Of a DNA stretch of 14,080 nucleotides, positions 6,884 to 14,080 are shown piece by piece. Within the stretch, counting starts at the first letter, position 1. Every line of letters starts with the position of its first letter. The stretch lies in the NCBI GenBank assembly GCA_023411035.1, contig JAEYPE010000268.1, positions 1 to 14,080 of the forward strand, given 5' to 3'. Source of the DNA: Pseudomonadota bacterium (GTDB lineage Bacteria > Pseudomonadota > Alphaproteobacteria > Azospirillales > Azospirillaceae). Made by a program: the position numbers and the translations under genes. The notes under the pieces are model-generated. The model searched no databases and was not told the DNA's origin. It saw only the letters and a program-made list of their open reading frames with translations.

Positions 6884-8041
6884 GCCCGCCGCCTCGGCGA
6901 CCATCACCTGATTGCGGCCGCTGCGCTTGGCCCGGTACAGGGCCTGATCGGCGGCGGCCAGCGCGGCGTCCAGATCCTCGCCGCTGCGGCAGGCGGCGAT
7001 TCCGATGCTGACGCTGGCGGCGATTTCGTGGCCTTGGTAGGGCAGCGGGCGCGTCGCCACTTCGCGCCGCAGCGCCTCTGCCAGGGACGCCGCCCCGGTG
7101 AGGTCGGTGTCGGGAAGCAGCAGGCAGAATTCCTCACCGCCATAGCGCCCGAACAGGTCGGTGCGGCGCAGCCTTGCCGTGACGATCTCGGAAAAGCGGC
7201 GGAGAAGCGCGTCCCCGGCCAGATGGCCGAAGGTGTCGTTGACCCGCTTGAACCGGTCGAGGTCGAGCAGCAGCAGGGTCAGCGGCGATCCGCTGCGCTG
7301 CGCCCGCAGAAGTTCCCGTTCCGCATGATTCATGAAGGCCCGCCGGTTGTAGGCGCCGGTCAGCGGGTCGATGGTGGCGATCCGGTCCAAATCCGCCTGA
7401 AGCCGCTCGCTGGTCATGGAGAGGAAGCCGAAGCCCCAGGCCGTGATGGCCAGGATGCTCTCCAGGAAACTGGCGCTTTGCACCGGATCGGGGTCCAGGA
7501 TGCTGTTCACCGGTTCGCTCCAGCTGGTCAGGACCGCCCGCCCGGCAACGAACAGGGCATGGAACAGAAAGACCAGGGCGGTCACCCGCTGCGCCCCCCG
7601 GAACCTGTCCGCCGGCTCCATCCGCCACAGTTCCCGCGCCGCGAGGAGCAGCAGGCCACAGTACCCGAAGGACGCGATCTGGATTCGTATCGTCACGTCG
7701 TTCTCGATCACCACGAACCACATATTGCCCGCGGTCATCGCCGCGAGCACCGCCATCCCGCTTCGCCAGGGAATGGGCCGCCCGGCGAAGCTGCGCACGC
7801 CGAACCAATTCAGCAGGTAGGTCGACGTCACCAGGGCGTTGGCCAGCGGCACGACGAGGGCGGCGGGCCAAAGGCCGTAGAGCACCATCAGCGCCAACCC
7901 ACAGGCCCCGGCCAGGGCGCCCCCGCCCCAATAGGCCAGCGCGGTGATGTGGCGGTGCGCCCTCCAGGCCAGGAAGGCCGCGACGGACAGCAAAAGGCAG
8001 ATGCCCACCAGGGTGATGACGAGGGTGCGGGTATCGAGCAT
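6881..8041 (-). CDS. Membrane-anchored GGDEF diguanylate cyclase
   Basis: Makes cyclic di-GMP from two GTP and so probably affects motility or biofilm choice. The N-terminal part (about residues 1-205) holds roughly six hydrophobic segments without a sensor domain I can name. A short linker then leads into the GGDEF domain: DPLTGAYNRR from residue 225, metal-binding Asp260 in LLDLDRFK, the active-site GGEEF at 301-305, and the inhibitory RxxD site at Arg292-Asp295. Both catalytic and product-feedback sites are intact, so an active, self-limiting enzyme is expected. No EAL domain is present. ATG 8041 is chosen because the membrane helix starts directly after it; a TTG at 8065 would add eight residues without ribosome-site support. 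The gene is inverted between tatC and serS. A TAAAAT -10-like box lies at 8130-8135 on this strand, but I found no matching -35. Confidence 0.93.
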   Translation of the reverse strand: MLDTRTLVITLVGICLLLSVAAFLAWRAHRHITALAYWGGGALAGACGLALMVLYGLWPAALVVPLANALVTSTYLLNWFGVRSFAGRPIPWRSGMAVLAAMTAGNMWFVVIENDVTIRIQIASFGYCGLLLLAARELWRMEPADRFRGAQRVTALVFLFHALFVAGRAVLTSWSEPVNSILDPDPVQSASFLESILAITAWGFGFLSMTSERLQADLDRIATIDPLTGAYNRRAFMNHAERELLRAQRSGSPLTLLLLDLDRFKRVNDTFGHLAGDALLRRFSEIVTARLRRTDLFGRYGGEEFCLLLPDTDLTGAASLAEALRREVATRPLPYQGHEIAASVSIGIAACRSGEDLDAALAAADQALYRAKRSGRNQVMVAEAAG

Positions 8042-8165
8042 CGTGTCCGGAATGGGTGGCGGCAATCAGGATGCAGGTTTTGCACCCATTCCTCGCCGCG
8101 GTGCCACCGAAAAGCACAGCGCACCAATCATTTTAAGGTTGTACGGGCCGGTGCGGCGGCACCAC

Positions 8166-8194
8166 TGGACCTTCACCCGACGGCGGACTATAAC
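8166..8194 (+). promoter_or_regulatory. Candidate promoter for serS
   Basis: TGGACC (8166-8171) and TATAAC (8189-8194) match 4 of 6 and 5 of 6 consensus bases with a 17-bp spacer. Transcription would start near 8201, giving a leader of about 26 nt to the serS ATG. It sits in the divergent gap between the cyclase gene and serS, where a promoter is needed. This is the best promoter match in the window. Confidence 0.45.
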
Positions 8195-8227
8195 CAGCCT
8201 CCCACCCATTCCGTATCGCCGTGAGCC

Positions 8228-9496
8228 ATGCACGACCTTCGCGCCATCCGTGAGAACCCCGAATCCTTCGACCGCGGTCTTGCCCGCCGGGGCCTGGAGC
8301 CGATGTCGCCGACGGTGCTGGACCTCGATCAGCGCCGCCGCGCCGCGCAGACCCAGCTTCAGGAAATGCAGGCGCGCCGCAACGAGGCGGCGAAGGAGAT
8401 CGGGCTCGCCAAGCGGGAGGGCCGCGACGCCCAGCCGCTGATGGATGAGATGGCGCAGCTCAAGGAACGGCTGCCCCAGGTGGAGGAGGAGGAGAAGGCG
8501 CTGGGCGCGGATCTCGACCGGCTGCTCGCCACCATCCCGAACCTGCCCGCCGACGACGTGCCGGAAGGCCCGGACGAGACCGCCAACGTCGAAATCCGCC
8601 GCTGGGGCGAGCCGAAGGCCATCGAGAACGCCAAGCAGCATTTCGAGCTGGGCGAGGCGCTGGGCCTGATGGATTTCGAGGCGGCCTCGCGCATGTCCGG
8701 CGCCCGCTTCACCGTTCTGAAGGGCGGCCTCGCCCGGCTGGAGCGCGCGCTCGCCGACTTCATGCTGGACATCCACACCGGCGAGCACGGCTATACGGAG
8801 GTCGCGCCGCCGCTGATGGTGCGCGACAACGCCCTGTTCGGCACCGGCCAGCTTCCGAAATTCGAGGAGGATCTGTTCCGCACGGGGACCGACCATTACC
8901 TGATCCCGACCTCGGAAGTGCCGCTGACCAACCTCGTCAACGACCAGATCGTCGCGGCTGAGGAATTGCCCTACCGCTACACCGCGCTGACCCCCTGCTT
9001 CCGCGCCGAAGCCGGATCGGCGGGGCGCGACACCCGCGGCATGATCCGCCAGCACCAGTTCTGGAAGGTGGAGATGGTCAGCATCACCGCCCCGGACCAG
9101 TCGGAGGCGGAGCACCAGCGCATGACCCAGTGCGCGGAGACGATCCTCCAGCGGCTGGGCCTGCCGTACCGCGTGGTGACGCTGTGCACGGGCGACATGG
9201 GCTTCTCGTCGCGCAAGACCTACGACATCGAGGTCTGGCTGCCCGGCCAGAACATGTACCGCGAAATTTCGAGCTGCTCGAACTGCGGCGACTTCCAGGC
9301 GCGCCGCATGAAGGCCCGCTGCCGTCCGAAGGGTGAGAAGCAGACCCAGTTCGTCCACACCTTGAACGGCTCGGGCGTGGCGGTCGGGCGCTGCCTGATC
9401 GCGGTGCTGGAGAACTATCAGCAGCCCGACGGCTCCATCCTGGTTCCCGAAGCGCTCCGGCCCTACATGCGCGGGCTGGAAAGGATCTCGGCCTGA
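8228..9496 (+). CDS. serS: Serine--tRNA ligase (SerRS)
   Basis: Charges tRNA(Ser), and also tRNA(Sec) where present, with serine in the cytoplasm. The 422-residue product has the normal SerRS layout: an N-terminal antiparallel coiled-coil arm (about residues 1-110, with the Glu/Arg/Gln-rich stretch around 35-95) that grips the long variable arm of the tRNA, then a class II catalytic domain. The serine-binding TSE loop is at 228-230. Motif 2 starts at Phe258 (FRAEAGSAGRDTRGMIRQHQ). Motif 3 is at about 380-388 (NGSGVAVGR). Nothing is missing. ATG 8228 has only a weak ribosome site. A promoter candidate lies directly upstream, so serS probably starts the serS-surE-pcm-lipoprotein operon. Its stop overlaps the surE ATG by one base (TGATG). 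Confidence 0.97.
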   Translation: MHDLRAIRENPESFDRGLARRGLEPMSPTVLDLDQRRRAAQTQLQEMQARRNEAAKEIGLAKREGRDAQPLMDEMAQLKERLPQVEEEEKALGADLDRLLATIPNLPADDVPEGPDETANVEIRRWGEPKAIENAKQHFELGEALGLMDFEAASRMSGARFTVLKGGLARLERALADFMLDIHTGEHGYTEVAPPLMVRDNALFGTGQLPKFEEDLFRTGTDHYLIPTSEVPLTNLVNDQIVAAEELPYRYTALTPCFRAEAGSAGRDTRGMIRQHQFWKVEMVSITAPDQSEAEHQRMTQCAETILQRLGLPYRVVTLCTGDMGFSSRKTYDIEVWLPGQNMYREISSCSNCGDFQARRMKARCRPKGEKQTQFVHTLNGSGVAVGRCLIAVLENYQQPDGSILVPEALRPYMRGLERISA

Positions 9497-10278
9497 TGTT
9501 CGATATCCCGCTCGACCTGTCGAAGGCGCGCATCCTCGTCACCAACGACGACGGCATCCATGCCCAGGGGCTGAAGGTTCTGGAGGCCATCGCCCGTTCC
9601 ATCACCGACGACGTGTGGGTGGTGGCGCCGGAGATGGAGCAGTCGGCGGCCAGCCACTCGCTGACCATCAACCGCCCACTGCGCCTGCGCCAACTGGACG
9701 AGCGGCGCTACACGGTGGACGGCACGCCGACCGACTGCGTTCTGCTGGCCGTCAATCAGGTCATGAAGGACGCCCGCCCGACTCTGGTCCTGTCCGGCGT
9801 CAATCAGGGCTCCAACATCGGCGAGGACGTGACCTATTCCGGCACCATCGCGGCGGCCATGGAGGCGACCCTTCTGGGCCTTCCGGCCATCGCGCTCAGC
9901 CAGCACTATGAAAACCGCGCCCAGATGGACTGGTCCGCGGCGGAACGCTGGGGGGCGGAGGTGATCCGCAAGGCGGTGTCCGTGGCCTGGCCGAAATACG
10001 TTCTGCTGAACGTGAACTTCCCGGCCTGCCCGGCGGATCGGGTCACCGGCATCCAGGCGGTCCGCCATGGCAAGCGCAAGATCGGCGACGAACTGGTGGA
10101 GCGTGTCGATCCGCGCGGCAAGCCCTATATCTGGATTGGGACCCTGCGTGGGGAGGCCGACGTGGCACCCGACACGGACATCCATGTGGTCTTTTCCGGC
10201 GGCATTTCGGTGACGCCGATCTATCTGGATCTGACGCACACGCCGACGCTCCAGACTCTGCGGCACGCGTTCGAATGA
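9496..10278 (+). CDS. surE: 5'/3'-nucleotidase SurE
   Basis: A metal-dependent phosphatase acting on nucleoside 5'- and 3'-monophosphates, linked to stationary-phase survival. The 260-residue product has the N-terminal metal-binding motif TNDDG (Asp18, Asp19), APEMEQSAASHSLT with Ser50 as a further ligand, VDGTPTDC at 74-81, and SGVNQGSNIGEDVTYSGT at 100-117 carrying Asn103. The complete active site is therefore present. The start shares one base with the serS stop, which implies coupled translation. surE next to pcm is a classic gene pair also seen in enterobacteria, where both belong to survival and protein repair. The next gene starts 28 bp downstream. Confidence 0.96.
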   Translation: MFDIPLDLSKARILVTNDDGIHAQGLKVLEAIARSITDDVWVVAPEMEQSAASHSLTINRPLRLRQLDERRYTVDGTPTDCVLLAVNQVMKDARPTLVLSGVNQGSNIGEDVTYSGTIAAAMEATLLGLPAIALSQHYENRAQMDWSAAERWGAEVIRKAVSVAWPKYVLLNVNFPACPADRVTGIQAVRHGKRKIGDELVERVDPRGKPYIWIGTLRGEADVAPDTDIHVVFSGGISVTPIYLDLTHTPTLQTLRHAFE

Positions 10279-10306
10279 GGTTTCTTCTGGCATGAATGGG
10301 TAGGGT

Positions 10307-10960
10307 GTGACGATCGAGGCACGCAAGATCCGGCTTTTGATGGCGTTGCGCCGCAACGGTGTGACCGACAGCCGGGTTCTGGCCGCGATCGAGCAAATCC
10401 CGCGCGAGCTGTTCGTCCCCGACCCCTTCCAGGATCAGGCGTGGGAGAACACGGCGCTTCCCATCGAGTTGGGCCAGACCATCAGCCAGCCGCTGGTCGT
10501 CGGCCTGATGACGCAGGCGCTGGAGTTGCAGGACCGGCAGACGGTGCTGGAGATCGGCACCGGGTCCGGCTATCAGGCGGCGGTTTTGTCGCGACTGTGC
10601 CAACGGGTTTATACCGTGGAACGGTTGCTCCCGCTGCTGGTCGAGGCGGAAAGGCGTTTCCGGGCGCTGCGCCTGCACAACATCGCGACCCGCCACGGCG
10701 ATGGGACGAGGGGCTGGCCCGAACAGGCGCCGTTCGAGCGCATACTGGTCACGGCCGCCGGAGGCCCCGAGGCGCCAAAGGACTTGACGGACCAGCTTGC
10801 CGTTGGTGGTGTCATGGTCATCCCGCTGGGGGACGACGACCGCGGCCAGCGGGTCGTCCGCATCCGGCGGACCGAAACCGGTCTTACACGGGAGGATTTG
10901 TGGCCCGTCCGCTTCGTACCGTTGCTGTCCGACCCTCCGTCCCCCCCCGGAACGGAATAG
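10307..10960 (+). CDS. pcm: Protein-L-isoaspartate O-methyltransferase (Pcm)
   Basis: Uses S-adenosylmethionine to methylate L-isoaspartyl residues that form when proteins age, beginning their repair. The 217-residue product has the family features: the acidic start region IPRELFVPDPFQDQAWENTA, the GQTISQP segment (56-62), the SAM-binding loop VLEIGTGSGYQAAVL at about 80-94, and VYTVERLLPLL with the glutamate expected to bind the ribose. The family stretch FERILVTAA lies near the middle. The start is GTG 10307 with TAGGG immediately upstream; no better in-frame ATG lies near it. The gene lies in the serS-surE-pcm run and is followed after 14 bp by the lipoprotein gene. The C-terminal tail is Pro-rich and short. 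Confidence 0.94.
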   Translation: MTIEARKIRLLMALRRNGVTDSRVLAAIEQIPRELFVPDPFQDQAWENTALPIELGQTISQPLVVGLMTQALELQDRQTVLEIGTGSGYQAAVLSRLCQRVYTVERLLPLLVEAERRFRALRLHNIATRHGDGTRGWPEQAPFERILVTAAGGPEAPKDLTDQLAVGGVMVIPLGDDDRGQRVVRIRRTETGLTREDLWPVRFVPLLSDPPSPPGTE

Positions 10961-10974
10961 CCGGCCCATTCGGC

Positions 10975-12246
10975 GTGACGGGGCGCGCCCTCCTCGCGAC
11001 GCTTGCGGTGCTGCCGCTGCTCGCCGCCTGCCAGCAGCGCACCGGCGAACTGGCGCCGGTCACCACCGTGTCCAGCACCCCGGATTCCATCGGCGGCGCC
11101 GTCATCGTGCAGCGCGGGGATTCCGCCTACTCCCTGTCGCGGCGCTACAATGTGCCCCTGCGCGACCTGCTGGAGGTCAACCAACTGTCGCCGCCTTATC
11201 GGCTGGAGATCGGGCAGCGGCTGGTCCTGCCGGTGTCGCGCCAGTACATCGTGCAGCGGGGCGACACGCTCTACGGCATCTCCCGCATGTTCAACGCCGA
11301 TATGAGCGAGTTGACGCGCCTGAACGGCCTGTCCGCTCCCTACGCCGTGCAGGCCGGGCAGCCGCTGCGCCTGCCGGGCGGCGACGCGCCGGGCGGGATC
11401 GCGGTGGCCCAGGCGCCGTCCTCCACAGCGGGGGCCGGCACCGGGGGCGTGGTGGCGACAGCGCCGGTCAAGCAGGTTTCGCGCGGCTCAATCCAGGCGG
11501 CGGAATTGCCGCCGCCGGGCGCTTCGGCCCCGGCTCCGGTGGAAACTCCACAGCAGACCGCGACCGTCCTCGCCCCGGTGCCCGCCGCCAAGCCATCCGT
11601 CGCGCCGGAGGCCGTCACGGTGCCTTCCTCCTCCACCGCGTACCAGCCGGGGCAGGCTCCGACCTCGCTGCGCCCGCCCGGCCAGAAGCCGGCCGTCCCG
11701 GAACCGGCGCCCGCGCCGCGTCCCATCGAGGCCGCTTCGCCACCCTCATCGCCCACACCAGCCCAGGAGGTCGCCGCCGTGTCCCCGCCGAAGGCGGTGG
11801 AAGAGGCGACGCCCCAGCGGGCCACCGGGCGTCTGTTGTGGCCGGTGAAGGGAAAGGTGATTTCGACCTTCGGGCCGAAGCCGGACGGGCTGCACAACGA
11901 CGGCCTCAACATCGCCGCCGCCAAGGGCGCCACGGTGGTGGCCGCCGACAACGGCGTGGTCGCCTATGCCGGCAACGAACTGCGCGGGTTCGGCAACCTG
12001 TTGCTGGTGAAGCATTCGGACGGCTTCATCACCGCCTACGCCCATTTGGACCGCATCAGCGTGGAGCGGGGCGCGGCGGTGAAGCGCGGGCAGGCCATCG
12101 GCACGGTCGGCCAGACCGGATCGGTGACGAGCCCGCAGCTTCACTTCGAACTGCGCAAGGGCAGCCAGGCGGTCGATCCGCGCGACCGCATGGAGCCTCG
12201 GGTCAGCGAAGGGGCTTCCCGAGACGGCCAGCCAGGTCCTGGATGA
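10975..12246 (+). CDS. nlpD: NlpD/LppB-like outer-membrane lipoprotein with two LysM and a degenerate M23 (LytM) domain
   Basis: A 423-residue lipoprotein. The signal peptide ends in a lipobox LAAC with Cys19; Gln at +2 predicts release to the outer membrane. Two LysM domains follow (about 43-86 and 90-134; both contain VQRGD), binding peptidoglycan. A Pro/Ala-rich linker runs to about 284, then an M23 fold from 285 to about 408. The zinc site is incomplete: HNDGLN (307-312) shifts or loses the first His and replaces the Asp by Asn312, and the usual HLH is QLH (Gln388, His390). His357 in YAH remains. Such degenerate LytM proteins activate amidases in E. coli (NlpD, EnvC) instead of cutting peptidoglycan, so an activator role is inferred. 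GTG 10975 is chosen because the signal peptide starts right there; the frame is open much further upstream inside pcm. The surE-pcm-nlpD order is conserved, but no rpoS follows. Confidence 0.9.
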   Translation: MTGRALLATLAVLPLLAACQQRTGELAPVTTVSSTPDSIGGAVIVQRGDSAYSLSRRYNVPLRDLLEVNQLSPPYRLEIGQRLVLPVSRQYIVQRGDTLYGISRMFNADMSELTRLNGLSAPYAVQAGQPLRLPGGDAPGGIAVAQAPSSTAGAGTGGVVATAPVKQVSRGSIQAAELPPPGASAPAPVETPQQTATVLAPVPAAKPSVAPEAVTVPSSSTAYQPGQAPTSLRPPGQKPAVPEPAPAPRPIEAASPPSSPTPAQEVAAVSPPKAVEEATPQRATGRLLWPVKGKVISTFGPKPDGLHNDGLNIAAAKGATVVAADNGVVAYAGNELRGFGNLLLVKHSDGFITAYAHLDRISVERGAAVKRGQAIGTVGQTGSVTSPQLHFELRKGSQAVDPRDRMEPRVSEGASRDGQPGPG

Positions 12247-13060
12247 ACTGCCACGCCACCCGGCCGGAGCGGCTGCCGCGGGTCACCGACCATTCCACGG
12301 CCTCGGCCCGAAGCTGCTCCGCCGGGATGTCCAGCCCGAAGCGGGCGGCGTAGCCCTCGATCATCGCGAAATAGGTCGGCTGGTCGCAGTTGTGGAAGCC
12401 CAGCCACAGGCCGAAGCGGTCGGACAGCGACACCTTTTCCTCGACCGCCTCCGCCGGGTTGATGGCGGTTGACCGCTCGTTCTCGATCATGTCGCGCGGC
12501 ATCAGGTGGCGGCGGTTGGAGGTGGCATAGAACACCACATTCTCCGGACGGCCCTCGATCCCGCCTTCCAGCACGGCCTTCAGCGACTTGTAATGCGCGT
12601 CGTCATGGTCGAAGGACAGGTCGTCGCAGAACAGGATGAAGCGGCGCGGCTCGTCCTTCAGCCGGGCCAGCAGGCGGGGCAGGGTGGGGATGTCCTCGCG
12701 GTGGATCTCCACCAGAGCCAGCGTGCCGGGATGGTCCTGGGCCACCGCGGCGTGGACCGACTTCACCAGCGAGCTTTTGCCCATGCCGCGCGAGCCCCAG
12801 AGCAGGGCGTTGTTGGCCGGCAGGCCGGTGGCGAAGCGGGTGGTGTTGTCCAGCAGGATGTCGCGCTGGCGCTCCACGCCGCGCAGCAGGCCGATCTCGA
12901 CCCGGTTGACGGTGGGCACCGGTTCCAGCCGGTCGGGATCGGCGTGCCAGACGAAGGCGTCGGCGGCGGCGAGGTCCAGCCGGCCCGGCGGCGGCGGGGC
13001 CAGCCGTTCCAGAGCCTCGGCGATGCGGGTAAGCAGTGGCAGCAATTGGGTGTCCGACAT
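12203..13060 (-). CDS. DUF815-type AAA+/P-loop ATPase
   Basis: A cytoplasmic P-loop ATPase of the DUF815 family, 285 residues; its cellular role is unknown. Visible motifs are Walker A GSRGMGKSS at 89-97, Walker B FILFCDDLSF at 141-150 with Asp146-Asp147, a sensor-1 like YATSNRRHL with Asn182, the family stretch EKVSLSDRFGLWLGF around 208-222, and a C-terminal RSGRVAWQFIQDLAGRL. All are intact, so an active ATPase is expected. The Pro-rich piece near residues 22-26 separates a short N-terminal helix from the rest. ATG 13060 is preceded by AAAGGA at 5 nt; the longer frame back to 13189 has no such support. The gene converges on the lipoprotein gene and overlaps its coding end by 44 bp. I give no gene name, as the family has no settled function. 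Confidence 0.9.
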   Translation of the reverse strand: MSDTQLLPLLTRIAEALERLAPPPPGRLDLAAADAFVWHADPDRLEPVPTVNRVEIGLLRGVERQRDILLDNTTRFATGLPANNALLWGSRGMGKSSLVKSVHAAVAQDHPGTLALVEIHREDIPTLPRLLARLKDEPRRFILFCDDLSFDHDDAHYKSLKAVLEGGIEGRPENVVFYATSNRRHLMPRDMIENERSTAINPAEAVEEKVSLSDRFGLWLGFHNCDQPTYFAMIEGYAARFGLDIPAEQLRAEAVEWSVTRGSRSGRVAWQFIQDLAGRLGKPLR

Positions 13061-13101
13061 CTTGGTCCTTTGCAGGCGTTTCTTCCGGTCTCGTTCCGCC
13101 G

Positions 13102-13131
13102 ACCCTAACCCGCCGCCCCAGCGGTGGACAA
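13102..13131 (-). promoter_or_regulatory. Weak promoter candidate for the DUF815 ATPase gene
   Basis: Read on the minus strand, TTGTCC (13126-13131) and TAGGGT (13102-13107) are 18 bp apart, matching 4 of 6 and 3 of 6 consensus bases. This would give a leader of about 35 nt to ATG 13060. The position is right; the match is weak. Confidence 0.22.
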
Positions 13132-13288
13132 GGAGGCGCGCTGCAACGATGACGGACGTTGGGGTGGATTGGTGGTGTGGTGTGGGCATGGCGGGAGTCC
13201 GGGTGTTGCTTCCCAGGATTCAGGAGTATCCGGAGTGGCTCTTCCGGGTTCCGGGGTGGTGACAGGCTGGCGCGAGGTGAGACGGAGA

Positions 13289-13300
13289 GCGCCCGGGCGC
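13289..13300. repeat. 12-bp perfect GC palindrome
   Basis: GCGCCCGGGCGC reads the same on both strands, 25 bp upstream of the transposase remnant start. It lacks a loop, so an RNA hairpin would be short. In DNA this rich in GC such a palindrome may arise by chance. Confidence 0.3.
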
Positions 13301-13325
13301 CTTTGAGGGGGAAACGCCCGCGAGC

Positions 13326-14080
13326 ATGAGGGCTCCGATGCCGTCGGCCACCCTGGTGAATCTTTCCGCTTTGCCCGCCGACGCCAAGTGCTACGCCTTG
13401 GTCCCTCAGCATCGCTGGCCGGAGGGCGTGCGCTGTCCGCCTTGCGCCAGCCTCCCGGTGGCTCGCCATGGCTATGGCGACACGCAAAGGCATCGCCAGC
13501 GCTATCGGTGCAAGGACGGCCAGAGCCGCTTCGACGATCTGACCGGCACCGTGCCGGCCGGCCACCACCAGCCGCTACGGGTGTCGGTGCTCTGCCTGTA
13601 CGCCATGGGCCTCAACCGGTCGAACCGGCAGATTGCCCAGGAGTTGGAACTGAACGAAGACGACGTGCAGGCGATGACCGAACGCTTGCGCACCGGCCTC
13701 GTCGCCCGGACCCCGGCGGCGCCGGCTGAAGGGCGAGCGTGGCCGCGGCACCCTGGAGAAGGAGAAGCCGCCGATCCCCGGTCTGGTCCAGCGCGGCGGC
13801 GAAGTGGTCCTGGACATGCTGGCCAACCTTCAGCAAGCGACGATCCAGCCAATCATCGAAGCCACGGTCGTCACCGGCACCCTGATCCATACCGACGAAT
13901 ACAACATCGATGCCCGTCCCGACGCCTGGGGCGACGCTCACAAAAGCCGTTTGCCATGCCCGCGGCGAGTACGCGCGCGACGACGATGGTGATGGCTTCT
14001 GCGAGGTCCACGTCGACACCATCGAAGGCTTCGGGTCGCTGCTGCGCTCCCGGCTGCGCCCGCACCGCGGCATCTCGCAG
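13326..14080 (+). pseudogene. IS1595-family transposase, frame-broken and internally deleted (3' end outside window)
   Basis: Recognisable in three frames in order. Segment 1 (13326-13709) reads like the family N-terminus: LPADAKCYALVPQHRWPEGV, a zinc-ribbon CPPC, then LCLYAMGLNRSNRQIAQELE and DVQAMTERLRTGLVAR. Segment 2 (about 13714-13944, shifted by +1) continues with RRRRLKG, GTLEKEKPP, LVQRGGEVV and TDEYNI. Segment 3 (from 13949, shifted again) gives VCHARGEYARDDDGDGFCEV and EGFGSLLRS up to the window edge. Between segments 1 and 2 about 35-45 family residues are missing, including the DEVYV region with the first catalytic Asp. The second break looks like one extra base near 13945-13948. 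The second zinc pair has CKDG instead of CKxC, and a family Asn before the EGF motif is Asp. ATG 13326 or 13338 may be the start. The original frame happens to stay open to the edge, so it could be mis-annotated as intact. Confidence 0.85.

Larger units (their letters stand above)
13061..13325. other. Intergenic region between the DUF815 gene and the transposase remnant
   Basis: These 265 bp hold no convincing gene; a 60-codon frame at 13124-13306 has Gly/Val/Trp-rich sequence without recognisable structure. The first part carries the presumed promoter of the minus-strand ATPase. The rest is G-rich with T-G runs on the plus strand (around 13150-13180) and repeated short CCGG words near 13230-13255, with CCGGA/TCCGG arms at 13230-13234 and 13243-13247. 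The left end of the IS1595 element should lie here, but its terminal repeat cannot be confirmed because the right end is outside the window. Confidence 0.5.

Noticed and set aside
7028..8224. 398-codon plus-strand frame opposite the diguanylate cyclase gene
   Set aside because: The Gln/Pro/His-rich product has no recognisable domain, while the opposite strand carries complete GGDEF motifs.
10441..10974. Upstream extension of the lipoprotein frame inside pcm
   Set aside because: A clear lipoprotein signal peptide begins at GTG 10975; the upstream part is only the out-of-frame reading of pcm.
13061..13189. 43-residue N-terminal extension of the DUF815 ATPase
   Set aside because: The ATG at 13060 has AAAGGA at good distance, and the extra residues look like translated intergenic DNA.
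13230..13247. CCGGA/TCCGG short hairpin as a possible IS terminal repeat
   Set aside because: Arms of five bases in GC-rich DNA are not significant, and the matching right end is outside the window.
13124..13306. 60-codon frame upstream of the transposase remnant
   Set aside because: Low-complexity Gly/Val/Trp content, no ribosome site and no family resemblance.
1..14080. CRISPR array, tRNA/rRNA genes, phage or toxin-antitoxin modules
   Set aside because: No regularly spaced repeats, cloverleaf-like or rRNA-like stretches, and no matching small gene pairs were seen on either strand.

Overview
This window looks like chromosomal DNA of a GC-rich alphaproteobacterium, most likely of the Rhodospirillales/Azospirillum type. 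The evidence is the high GC content, the protein sequences themselves, and a gene order familiar from alphaproteobacteria: SPOR protein - nagZ - site-2 protease - scpA - scpB - tatA - tatB - tatC - serS - surE - pcm - LysM/M23 lipoprotein. The taxonomic call is an inference from gene order and sequence flavour; no search was run.

Layout. Bases 2-3603 hold a tightly packed plus-strand run: the C-terminal end of a SPOR-domain protein, nagZ (beta-N-acetylhexosaminidase), a membrane M50 site-2 protease, and scpA/scpB (condensin partners of Smc). A short AT-richer gap leads to an orphan ABC-transporter ATPase of the ferric/spermidine (FbpC/PotA) type at 3712-5025. tatA, tatB and tatC (5126-6783) encode the complete twin-arginine translocase. 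A membrane-bound diguanylate cyclase with a GGEEF active site lies on the minus strand (6881-8041), facing tatC across a shared hairpin. serS, surE, pcm and a LysM/LytM outer-membrane lipoprotein (8228-12246) form a second plus-strand run. The lipoprotein gene overlaps the end of a convergent minus-strand DUF815-type ATPase gene (12203-13060) by 44 bp. From about 13326 to the right edge lies a broken IS1595-family transposase gene.

How the genes fit together. The left half serves cell-wall recycling (NagZ), peptidoglycan or septum binding (SPOR), membrane proteolysis and chromosome segregation (ScpAB). The middle exports folded proteins (TatABC). The right half combines seryl-tRNA charging, the SurE-Pcm repair/survival pair and an NlpD-like lipoprotein that probably activates amidases rather than cutting peptidoglycan itself. 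Two genes appear to interrupt the usual order: the ABC ATPase between scpB and tatA, and the inverted diguanylate cyclase between tatC and serS. The IS remnant marks a third disturbed point.

I see no CRISPR array, rRNA, tRNA, phage gene, toxin-antitoxin pair or clearly new multi-gene system. Most of the window is conserved housekeeping DNA. The points most worth a second look are the degenerate zinc site of the LytM protein, the orphan ABC ATPase with its roughly 80-residue N-terminal extension, the 44-bp convergent coding overlap, and the doubly frame-broken transposase.
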